64,000 nt of DNA. Source: Cohnella caldifontis (GTDB taxonomy: Bacteria; Bacillota; Bacilli; Paenibacillales; Paenibacillaceae). The translations under genes and the position numbers were made by a program. How positions within the stretch are numbered: position 1 is the stretch's first letter; the number at the start of each line of letters is the position of its first letter. Positions 24,589 through 31,637 of this stretch are shown here, piece by piece. The stretch covers positions 248,001-312,000 of the forward strand of contig NZ_JAQZSJ010000001.1 in NCBI RefSeq assembly GCF_029360585.1. The letters run 5' to 3'. The notes beneath the pieces are model-generated. The model did no database searches. It saw only the letters and a program-made list of their open reading frames with translations, and was not told where the DNA came from.

Positions 24589-26196
24589 TCATGCCGGCTG
24601 TTTCCTGGTTTTTTTCGGGCGGTTGAGCGAAGGACGCGTCTTGTTGGCCCACAGCGGGCGCCGGATCAGGATGGACATGAGCGCCGTTCCGTTAAACGGG
24701 ATCAACGGCCAGAGGTAGGGCCGGTTGAATGACCTTGCGCAAGCGAGAAAGATGAACGTGGCCGCCGTCCCGATCACGAACCCCGGCGTCTTGAACAGGA
24801 AGACGACCAGCAGCAGCGCCAGCCGGATGACGCGGTTGGCGAGCCCGAGTTCATAGCTTGGCGTGACGAACATTCCGATGGCGGACACCGCCGTGTACAG
24901 GATGACTTCGTTCACGAACAGCCCCGTTTTCACCGCGATGTCCCCGATCATGATCGCGGAGAGCAGCGTCATGGCGGTCACCAGGGGCGCAGGCGTATGG
25001 ATGGCGGCCAACCGGATGAGGTCGATGCCGAGTTCGGCGATGACGAATTGCAGGACGAGAGGCAGCTCGGCGGCCTGGCTGACGCCTACGAACCACAGCC
25101 AATCCGGTCGGATATACGGATTCGCGGCGTACAAATACCAGATCGGCAGCATGAAGATCGACATGAAAATGCCGATGAAACGAACCCACCTCATGTAAGT
25201 GCCCATAAACGGGTTTTGCCGGTTCTCCTCCGCGTGCTGAACCAAATCGAACAGGGTGGTGGGCAGGAGGATGGCGCTGGGCGACGTATCCGTCATGATG
25301 ACGACCGACCCGTCCAGCATTTGGGCCGCCACGACGTCGGGCCGCTCCGTGTACCGTACCATCGGGAATGGGCTCCAGCCTTTGTCCAAGGCCATTTCCT
25401 CGAGCTGCTTGTCGGCCAGCGGAATGCCGTCGATTTTGATTTTTTTGATTTTATCGCGGACGGACTCCACCAGACGGGGATCCGCGATGTCCCGGATGTA
25501 GCCGATGCAAACGTCGGTTTGGCTCCGCATGCCGACTTTCATCATTTCGAAAACGGTTTTGTGATCCCTCAGCCGCCGCCGGACGAGCCCCACGTTCATG
25601 ATCAGCGTCTCGGTAAATCCGTCGTTGCTGCCGCGGACGACTTTCTCCAGCACCGGCTGCTCCGGGCTGCGGGCCGGATATTGCTTCGCGTCGATCAGCA
25701 GTACGCGGGGCTGGCCTTCGATGTAGAACGCCGTATTGCCCATCATCACCTGATCGACCATTTGCGAGAACGAGTCCGACTTTTGTACCTGCGTTGCGGG
25801 AACGTACCGGCTGAGACAGGATTCCACCGCTTCGTGGGTGAACTCATCCGGTTCCAGATAGGACAGCCGCGTCATCACGTCCGCCATCGTTCGTTCATGC
25901 ATGAATACGGTCAAAAACAGGAATGCGAGGCGGCGTTCCCCGAAAGGCATTTCGCGGAGTTTGACCTCGAAGCTTCTGTCCAGTCCGATCTCGTCCTGCA
26001 GCTTCTTTTTGAGGCCGCTCAACGTGACGGGAATTCGGTCCTCGTCGGGCTTGTCATCGCTTCCGGACCGGTGGGTCTGTCTTTCGCGCCCAGGACCCTC
26101 ATCACGCCGCCTTTCCCCATCATCCGTCCGATCCTTCGGCCAATCCATTCCGACCGGCAGCTCCATGTTGCCGTGCAAGCTCGTTTCCGTCTCCAT
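24589..26196 (-). CDS. spoVAF: Stage V sporulation protein AF (GerA-family spore protein)
   Basis: A 535-residue membrane protein of the GerAA/SpoVAF family. A charged, low-complexity N-terminal region (residues 1-70, rich in Asp, Arg, Gly, Glu) precedes a soluble domain (about 80-310, FLFLTVFMHERTMADV, GNTAFYIEGQPRVLLIDAKQ, TERPDVVAAQMLDGSVVI). About five TM segments follow (330-500). The C-terminus is basic. In B. subtilis it forms a channel-like complex in the inner spore membrane that aids germination. The ATG at 26196 is seven bases after AGGAGGG. The N-terminal extension seems longer than usual. Confidence 0.92.
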   Translation of the reverse strand: METETSLHGNMELPVGMDWPKDRTDDGERRRDEGPGRERQTHRSGSDDKPDEDRIPVTLSGLKKKLQDEIGLDRSFEVKLREMPFGERRLAFLFLTVFMHERTMADVMTRLSYLEPDEFTHEAVESCLSRYVPATQVQKSDSFSQMVDQVMMGNTAFYIEGQPRVLLIDAKQYPARSPEQPVLEKVVRGSNDGFTETLIMNVGLVRRRLRDHKTVFEMMKVGMRSQTDVCIGYIRDIADPRLVESVRDKIKKIKIDGIPLADKQLEEMALDKGWSPFPMVRYTERPDVVAAQMLDGSVVIMTDTSPSAILLPTTLFDLVQHAEENRQNPFMGTYMRWVRFIGIFMSIFMLPIWYLYAANPYIRPDWLWFVGVSQAAELPLVLQFVIAELGIDLIRLAAIHTPAPLVTAMTLLSAIMIGDIAVKTGLFVNEVILYTAVSAIGMFVTPSYELGLANRVIRLALLLVVFLFKTPGFVIGTAATFIFLACARSFNRPYLWPLIPFNGTALMSILIRRPLWANKTRPSLNRPKKTRKQPA

Positions 26197-26211
26197 TCTC
26201 AATCCCTCCTG

Positions 26212-26637
26212 TCATAATCGGAACCACAGCCAATCCACCAGCGATCCGGCCACTTTCCCCAACACCATCGCCAGCAGCAGCGAGAACAGATACGGCTTCA
26301 ATCCCAGCCTTTCGGACACGATCGGTATCACGTTAAGTACCTCAGTCAAAGCCGCGGCGAACATGCCGACGAACACCCCTTGGAATACGGCGGGCAACAG
26401 CAGGAACCCGGCGGGCCACCCCAGCTCCCAGTCGTACAAATCCGCGCACATCCAGAAGATCGCCCCGAATACGATCGCGGACTCGAAAATCCCGGAGCGC
26501 CGATGGGCGCGCGTCAGTTGGACGAGCCTCGGAATGAGGTCGAGCACGATGAGCAAAGCGACGAAGGCGCTGCCGACGGAAAACCCGCCCGCCAGCCCGA
26601 CGACCGCCAGCAGGAGATGGGATAGACCGTCAGCCAC
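26212..26637 (-). CDS. spoVAB: Stage V sporulation protein AB
   Basis: A 141-residue membrane protein, the same length as in B. subtilis. About four TM segments are seen: LSHLLLAVVGLAGGFSVGSA, FVALLIVLDLIPRLVQL, the GVFVGMFAAALTEVLNVIP signature and YLFSLLLAMVLGKVAG. It belongs to the SpoVA set needed for dipicolinic acid uptake into the forespore and release on germination. The start is a GTG (26637) inside the last codons of spoVAA (8-bp overlap). It is followed directly by spoVAF, without AC, AD or AE. Confidence 0.93.
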   Translation of the reverse strand: MADGLSHLLLAVVGLAGGFSVGSAFVALLIVLDLIPRLVQLTRAHRRSGIFESAIVFGAIFWMCADLYDWELGWPAGFLLLPAVFQGVFVGMFAAALTEVLNVIPIVSERLGLKPYLFSLLLAMVLGKVAGSLVDWLWFRL

Positions 26638-27271
26638 CTCGATCCCTCGCTTCCTCCTCTTCGTGCTTTTTCCGGTACTCCTCCGTGATGATGTAGTGGT
26701 TGACGTTCTCCTGGTAAGTAAACATCTCGACCTCGAGGGGGTTCGGGTCATCGCTTCTCCGTTTCCGGAACAACCGGTTGAAAAAGAGCAGCATCCCGAG
26801 TCCTACGCCCAGCGAATACGGGATTTGGAACAGCCACGGGTGCCGCTCCGATCGGCCGGTGATGAGCTCGGTGATCCGGGATTGGACGTGCGGCATATTC
26901 ACGTCGGCGTGGAAGTTCATGAGCGCCATGCCAGACCCGAAAAAGAGCAGCAGCCACGCCAGCACGAGCAGGATGAGACGCGGCTGGCGCGATGACGCGG
27001 GCGCGATCTCGACGAGGACGTGCGGTTCGCCGAACGTTTCGACCGTGAGCCCGGGCAGCGTTTCGTGCACCGCTTTGACGATCTGCAGCATGTCGATCAC
27101 CACCATGCTGCCGTCCTCCGGGCGGACGCTGTGCAACGGCAATTCCCTCAGCCGGCGCTCCCGGTCGCGCTCCGTGACCAGCCTCGCCACTTGGCCCAGC
27201 GTGATGACGGCCCCCGGCGGCACCACGACGCGGCGGCGCAGCCGGACGTAGACGACGGACGGTTTCTCCAT
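26630..27271 (-). CDS. spoVAA: Stage V sporulation protein AA
   Basis: A 213-residue protein. The N-terminal 95 residues are a soluble domain (VYVRLRRRVVVPPGAVITLG, MVVIDMLQIVKAVHETLPG). Two TM segments follow (about 104-122 LILLVLAWLLLFFGSGMAL and 158-176 YSLGVGLGMLLFFNRLF), then a charged C-terminal tail. It is part of the SpoVA complex of the inner spore membrane. ATG at 27271 with GGGGGAGGG just upstream. A forespore-type promoter lies 31-61 bp upstream of this start, at the edge of the 52-bp array. Confidence 0.92.
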   Translation of the reverse strand: MEKPSVVYVRLRRRVVVPPGAVITLGQVARLVTERDRERRLRELPLHSVRPEDGSMVVIDMLQIVKAVHETLPGLTVETFGEPHVLVEIAPASSRQPRLILLVLAWLLLFFGSGMALMNFHADVNMPHVQSRITELITGRSERHPWLFQIPYSLGVGLGMLLFFNRLFRKRRSDDPNPLEVEMFTYQENVNHYIITEEYRKKHEEEEARDRGG

Positions 27272-27301
27272 GCGCACCCTCCCCCGGATGGACTTTCCGG
27301 T

Positions 27302-27332
27302 TAGTATGGAACATCCGCCCTCGGGATAAACA
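27302..27332 (-). promoter_or_regulatory. Candidate forespore (sigma-G/F) promoter of spoVAA
   Basis: On the minus strand: TGTTTATC (27332-27325) and CATACTA (27308-27302). CATACTA is a textbook forespore -10. Counting from TGTTTA the spacing is 18 bp. It lies between the repeat array and spoVAA, so the inserted DNA did not remove it. Confidence 0.55.
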
Positions 27333-27356
27333 GGCCATATCTCCGAGCGGTGTCTA

Positions 27357-28042
27357 ACCCCCTTTGCTGCGTGCCGTTAAGAAACTTTCTTTCTCAACGC
27401 CTCCTCTTCCCCCCTGTGCTGCGTGCCGTTAAGAAACTTTCTTTCTCACCGCCTCCTCTTACCCCCTTTGCTGCGTACCGTTAAGAAACTTTCTTTCTCA
27501 ACGCCTCCTCTTCCCCCCTGTGCTGCGTGCCGTTAAGAAACTTTCTTTCTCAACGCCTCCTCTTCCCCCCTTTGCTGCGTGCCGTTAAGAAACTTTCTTT
27601 CTCAACGCCTCTTCTACCCCCCTTTGCTGCGTGCCGTTAAGAAACTTTCTTTCTCAACTCCTCCTCTTACCCCCTTTGCTTCGTGCCGTTAAGAAACTTT
27701 CTTTCTCAACGCCTCCTCTTACCCCCTTTGCTGCGTACCGTTAAGAAACTTGCTTTCTCAACGCCTCCTCTTACTCCCTTTGCTGCGTGCCGTTAAGAAA
27801 CTTTCTTTCTCAACGCCTCCTTTTACCCCCTTTGCTGCGTGCCGTTAAGAAACTTTCTTTCTCAACGCCTCCTTTTACCCCCTTTGCTGCGTGCCGTTAA
27901 GAAACTTTCTTTCTCAACGCCTCCTTTTACCCCCTTTGCTGCGTGCCGTTAAGAAACTTTCTTTCTCAACGCCTCCTCTTACTCCCTTTGCTGCGTGCCG
28001 TTAAGAAACTTTCTTTCTCATCCATCCTCCTCTCCCCCGCTG
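27357..28042 (-). repeat. Tandem array of 13 units of 52 bp
   Basis: The motif GCTGCGTGCCG recurs at 27366, 27418, 27470, 27522, 27574, 27626, 27678, 27730, 27782, 27834, 27886, 27938 and 27990: exactly 52 bp each time. Units differ by a few bases (GTACCG in two, GCTTCG in one, CTCTT or CTTTT variants). Each holds GTTAAGAAA-CTTTC-TTTCTCAAC, a 9-bp hairpin with one mismatch that becomes a G-U pair in minus-strand RNA. Each also shows AGGAGG on the minus strand. No unit-to-unit variable spacer exists, so it is not CRISPR. No long ORF crosses it. Confidence 0.95.
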
Positions 28043-28065
28043 AGCTCGCCGTTTGGAAACGATTG

Positions 28066-28725
28066 TCAAAGCAATTTGATCGCTGTTTCCGTAACTCGGA
28101 ATTGATAGGCTCTCTGGGGACCACCGCCGACCGGCTCAATCCATTCTTTCCCTACAAGACTCCTCAAAGTTCTCCGTGCCGGGGGTGGCGTCATGTGCAG
28201 CCAACCGCACACATCTGATAAGGAAAATGGGCGGACATGCGCTGCGGCGCAACGAATGATTTCTCGCTCATTTACCGGCAAATCCATCCACCCGTTGCTG
28301 GTGGGATTGCCATATCTGCCCAGAAACTCATAAATCGAGCGAACACAAAGCTCCGGCTTTTGATCCAATTCATCCCAGCTGAACGGCATGAACTTGAGTC
28401 CTAGCTTCATAAAGCTTCGGATTCTCATCTGCTCGAAAGAGTGTCGTTGCCGAGTAATTTTTTCGGCATGAACGACGTAGCCTAACGCTTCAAAAATGAT
28501 ACGCAAAACGGGGTGATATACATCCGCATAAATCTTGACGCCCATTTCGCTCACCCACTCTTGCTCCAAAACAAACTCATCTATTGTTCCGAAAGCCTGC
28601 CAAAGTATCTCGCAAAGTTTCTTCGTTCCCGTCATGTCCTTCTCCAGCATCTCGCGCCGCATTCCCGTTGCTTCCCGTTTTTGCCGATCCAGCAATCGAG
28701 TGAAAGCCTGCTCAAATGTTTCCAA
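28066..28725 (-). CDS. Unrecognised protein: DUF559/Vsr-like nuclease fold plus winged helix (inferred)
   Basis: A 219-residue protein from a TTG start (28725) seven bases after AAGGGGG. Residues 1-48 are helical and charged. Residues 60-120 (KIYADVYHPVLRIIFEALGY, then ITRQRHSFEQM and GLKFMPFSWDEL) resemble the end of DUF559/very-short-patch nuclease folds, with D68 and E79 as possible metal residues and the closing strand FSWDEL. Residues 150-217 look like a winged helix (FSLSDVCGWLHMTPPPARRT and then LRSLVGKEWIEPV). The family assignment is inference and no exact match is known to me. Base composition is AT-richer than neighbours, with different codon use, and repeats flank it on both sides. 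This suggests transfer. Confidence 0.7.
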   Translation of the reverse strand: METFEQAFTRLLDRQKREATGMRREMLEKDMTGTKKLCEILWQAFGTIDEFVLEQEWVSEMGVKIYADVYHPVLRIIFEALGYVVHAEKITRQRHSFEQMRIRSFMKLGLKFMPFSWDELDQKPELCVRSIYEFLGRYGNPTSNGWMDLPVNEREIIRCAAAHVRPFSLSDVCGWLHMTPPPARRTLRSLVGKEWIEPVGGGPQRAYQFRVTETAIKLL

Positions 28726-28745
28726 GCCATTTCCCCCTTAAACGC

Positions 28746-28785
28746 GAAAACGCCGCCTGCCCCAGGAGACCTGGAACAAACGGCG
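28746..28785 (-). terminator. Terminator-like hairpin upstream of the 28066-28725 gene
   Basis: On the minus strand CGCCG (28785-28781) pairs with CGGCG (28755-28751), and inside it CCAGG pairs with CCTGG. TTTTC follows. It would stop transcripts that enter from sigF through the 12-bp satellite, 21 bp before the next gene's start. Confidence 0.6.
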
Positions 28786-28836
28786 TGTGCTTCACGCGCG
28801 AATGATATGTAACTTAACGTTAGCAGATGGGGACAA

Positions 28837-29844
28837 GTTTGTCTATCGGTACGTCTATTGATGCGTTCGTTGGTACGTTCGTTGGTGCGTCTGTTGGTGC
28901 GTCTGTTGGTGCGTCTGTTGGTGCGTTCGTTGGTGCGTCTATTGGTGCGTCTGTCGGTGCGTCTGTTTGTACGTCTGTTGGTGCGTTCGTTGATGTGTCT
29001 GTTGGTGCGTTCGTTGGTATCTTCGTTGGTGCGTTCGTTGGTGCGTTCGTTGGTGCGTTCGTTGGTGCGTTCGTTGGTGCGTTCGTTGGTGCGTTCGTTG
29101 GTGCGTTCGTTGGTGCGTTCGTTGGTGCGTTCGTTGGTGCGTTCGTTGGTGCGTTCGTTGGTGCGTTCGTTGGTGCGTTCGTTGGTGCGTTCGTTGGTGC
29201 GTTCGTTGGTGCGTTCGTTGGTGCGTTCGTTGGTGCGTTCGTTGGTGCGTTCGTTGGTGCGTTCGTTGGTGCGTTCGTTGGTGCGTTCGTTGGTGCGTTC
29301 GTTGGTGCGTTCGTTGGTGCGTTCGTTGGTGCGTTCGTTGGTGCGTTCGTTGGTGCGTTCGTTGGTGCGTTCGTTGGTGCGTTCGTTGGTGCGTTCGTTG
29401 GTGCGTTCGTTGGTGCGTTCGTTGGTGCGTTCGTTGGTGCGTTCGTTGGTGCGTTCGTTGGTGCGTTCGTTGGTGCGTTCGTTGGTGCGTTCGTTGGTGC
29501 GTTCGTTGGTGCGTTCGTTGGTGCGTTCGTTGGTGCGTTCGTTGGTGCGTTCGTTGGTGCGTTCGTTGGTGCGTTCGTTGGTGCGTTCGTTGGTGCGTTC
29601 GTTGGTGCGTTCGTTGGTGCGTTCGTTGGTGCGTTCGTTGGTGCGTTCGTTGGTGCGTTCGTTGGTGCGTTCGTTGGTGCGTTCGTTGGTGCGTTCGTTG
29701 GTGCGTTCGTTGGTGCGTTCGTTGGTGCGTTCGTTGGTGCGTTCGTTGGTGCGTTCGTTGGTGCGTTCGTTGGTGCGTTCGTTGGTGCGTTCGTTGGTGC
29801 GTTCGTTGGTGCGTTCGTCGGTGCGTTTGTTGGTGCGTTTGTCG
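28837..29844 (+). repeat. 12-bp satellite, 84 units (65 consecutive identical)
   Basis: The unit GTGCGTTCGTTG fills 1008 bp without a length change. Units 29029-29808 are 65 identical copies. Left units (28837-29028) vary (GTGCGTCTGTTG, GTACGTCTGTTG, ATGTGTCTGTTG), and the right three (29809-29844) carry TCG or TTT changes. The perfect core has no A on the plus strand. All six frames are open across it, since 12 is a multiple of three, which creates long false ORFs (VGAF or LVRS repeats). Variation in the flanks changes amino acids in those frames, and no ribosome binding site exists. It begins 54 bp beyond the sigF stop. Confidence 0.97.
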
Positions 29845-29898
29845 AGCGAGTCGCGAAGCCCTCTCGGCTCTCGTCTGGGCCCCAGGTCCCCCGCCCCG

Positions 29899-30660
29899 CT
29901 ACTGCGCGATCTGATCCTTGATGCTCTGAAGGATCTTCTTCTCCAGCCGACTGACCTGCACCTGCGAGATGCCGAGCCGGCTGGCCACCTCGGACTGCGT
30001 CTGGTCGCGGAAATAGCGCAGAAACACGATCAGCCGCTCCCGCTCGGAAAGCGATTGGATCGCCTCCGTCAGCGCGAGCTTGTCGAACCAGCGCTCCTGC
30101 GAGTCGTCGGCGATCTGGTCCATCAGCGTGATCGGGTCGCCGTCGTTCTCGAACACCGTCTCGTGGATCGACGCCGGCGGCTTGTTGGCCTCCTGGGCGA
30201 ACACGATGTCCTCGGGCGAGACGCCGAGCTCCTCGGCGATTTCGCCGACGGTGGCGGCGCGGCCGAGCCGTTTGGCAAGCTCGTCCTTGACCTTGCGGAC
30301 GCGGTTCGCCATTTCCTTGAGCGAGCGGCTCACCTTAAGCGTGCCGTCGTCGCGCAGGAATCTCTGAATCTCTCCGATGATCATCGGCACCGCGTAAGTG
30401 GAAAACTTCACGTCATACGACAGATCGAATTTATCGACCGACTTGAGCAGCCCGATGCAGCCGATCTGGAACAGATCGTCGCTGTCGTAGCCGCGGTTCG
30501 AGAACCGCTGCACGACGGACCATACGAGCCGGATATTCCCGTTCACCAACGTATCGCGCGCCGTCGTGTCGCCGGCCTGGCTGAGCGCGATGAGGCGCTT
30601 GACCTCCGTGTCATCCAAAAATGCCGGCGGGGACGACGATCGTTTCGATTCCCATTCCAT
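29899..30660 (-). CDS. sigF: RNA polymerase sigma-F factor (forespore)
   Basis: A 253-residue sigma-70 family factor, first compartment-specific sigma of the forespore. Region 2 has DDLFQIGCIGLLKSVDKFDL and FSTYAVPMIIGEIQRFLRD. Region 3 has ANRVRKVKDELAKRLGRAAT. Region 4 ends with the DNA-binding helix QTQSEVASRLGISQVQVSRL. It is held inactive by SpoIIAB and released through SpoIIAA. ATG at 30660, 22 bp after spoIIAB. In B. subtilis spoVAA follows. Here about 2.6 kb of repeats and a foreign gene lie between. Confidence 0.97.
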   Translation of the reverse strand: MEWESKRSSSPPAFLDDTEVKRLIALSQAGDTTARDTLVNGNIRLVWSVVQRFSNRGYDSDDLFQIGCIGLLKSVDKFDLSYDVKFSTYAVPMIIGEIQRFLRDDGTLKVSRSLKEMANRVRKVKDELAKRLGRAATVGEIAEELGVSPEDIVFAQEANKPPASIHETVFENDGDPITLMDQIADDSQERWFDKLALTEAIQSLSERERLIVFLRYFRDQTQSEVASRLGISQVQVSRLEKKILQSIKDQIAQ

Positions 30661-30682
30661 GCCTCCAACCCCTGCCGCGCGC

Positions 30683-31129
30683 TTAATTGAACAACGCTTT
30701 TTTGGATTCGATCCGTTTCTTCATTTTCAGGCGGGTGCCGCCTCCGGGCACGCTCTCCGCCTCGAAAGCATCCATGAAATTCTCCATGATCGTAAACCCC
30801 ATGCCGGAACGCTCCAGCTCCGGCCGCGAAGTGAACAAGGGCTGGCGAGCCAGCTCCAAATCTTCGATTCCGCTGCCTTCGTCGCTGACGGATAGAGAGA
30901 ACGTATCCCCTTCGATGGCCGCTTCCAGCGTGACGACGCCGTCGGGCCGCCCGTCGTACCCGTGGATGATCGCGTTGGTCACGGCTTCCGAGACGACCGT
31001 CTTGATCTCGTCGATCTGCTCCAAAGTAGGGTCAAGCTGCGAGACGAACGCGGCGACCGCGACTCTAGCGAACGCCTCATTCTCGGAACGTGCGGCAAAC
31101 GACAGTTTCATGAAATTGTTTCCGCTCAT
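30683..31129 (-). CDS. spoIIAB: Anti-sigma-F factor SpoIIAB
   Basis: A 148-residue serine kinase and anti-sigma factor of the GHKL ATPase fold. The N box [14 protein letters not shown] holds Glu 48 and Asn 52. The G1 box is [17 protein letters not shown] and the G2 region is [15 protein letters not shown]. It binds sigma-F, or phosphorylates SpoIIAA when ATP is bound. The start at ATG 31129 gives a near-standard length. A longer frame upstream is noise. It overlaps spoIIAA by 4 bp (ATGA). Confidence 0.97.
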   Translation of the reverse strand: MSGNNFMKLSFAARSENEAFARVAVAAFVSQLDPTLEQIDEIKTVVSEAVTNAIIHGYDGRPDGVVTLEAAIEGDTFSLSVSDEGSGIEDLELARQPLFTSRPELERSGMGFTIMENFMDAFEAESVPGGGTRLKMKKRIESKKALFN

Positions 31130-31479
31130 GATACGACCTCCAGACTGGCCAGCGCCGAGCGCTCGGACTCGTGCAGCGACAGGATTTTGAATAAGCCCGA
31201 AAGCTCGAACAGCCGCATCACGCTTGGCTGGGCATCGCAAACGACCATTTTCCCGCCCCGGCTTTTGACCAGTTTGTAACGGCCCAGGATCACGCCCAAT
31301 CCGGAGCTGTCCATGAACTGAAGCTCTTTCAGGCTGAGCACGACGTGCTCGCAACGGCCTCTCAGGATCGCATCCTCCATTTTGAAACGGACGACGTCCG
31401 CGGTGTGATGGTCCAATTCCCCTTTCAAGCGAACGATCAGCACGTTGCGGTGCTGTTCCAGTTCGACTTGCAAACTCAT
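31126..31479 (-). CDS. spoIIAA: Anti-sigma-F factor antagonist SpoIIAA
   Basis: A 117-residue STAS-domain protein. The phosphorylation site is in [13 protein letters not shown], with Ser 58 at the position known from B. subtilis. SpoIIE dephosphorylates it in the forespore, after which it displaces sigma-F from SpoIIAB. It is the first gene of the tricistronic spoIIA operon. A sigma-H-like promoter match lies 36-65 bp upstream. Confidence 0.97.
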   Translation of the reverse strand: MSLQVELEQHRNVLIVRLKGELDHHTADVVRFKMEDAILRGRCEHVVLSLKELQFMDSSGLGVILGRYKLVKSRGGKMVVCDAQPSVMRLFELSGLFKILSLHESERSALASLEVVS

Positions 31480-31514
31480 GCCGGCCTACCTCCCCAAGTA
31501 AAAGCTTAATCTCC

Positions 31515-31544
31515 CATTTCTACGAGTCTCGGAACGATTCCTGC
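31515..31544 (-). promoter_or_regulatory. Candidate sigma-H promoter of spoIIAA-spoIIAB-sigF
   Basis: On the minus strand: GCAGGAATC (31544-31536), 12 bp, GTAGAAATG (31523-31515). The sigma-H consensus is about RnAGGAwWW, 11-12 bp, RnnGAATww. Sigma-H drives spoIIA in B. subtilis, so the location is right. No experimental support. Confidence 0.5.
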
Positions 31545-31637
31545 CCTCCGACAAAACTAGAAGCGAGGTTCGTTTCTCCGACAAAATACGCCAAAGGGGC
31601 GGTGACGTCTTCTCCGTCTTCCCGCCCTGCGCTTTCG

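Noticed and set aside
27357-28042. CRISPR array
   Set aside because: The whole 52-bp unit is conserved, with no variable spacers, and no cas genes are present.
28827-29921. Long plus-strand ORF of VGAF repeats across the 12-bp satellite
   Set aside because: No ribosome binding site before the ATG. A 12-bp repeat opens all frames automatically. Variants in the flank change amino acids freely, and the end runs antisense into sigF.
28858-30690. 610-codon LVRS-repeat ORF
   Set aside because: Same satellite artefact in another frame. Its second half is the antisense of sigF.
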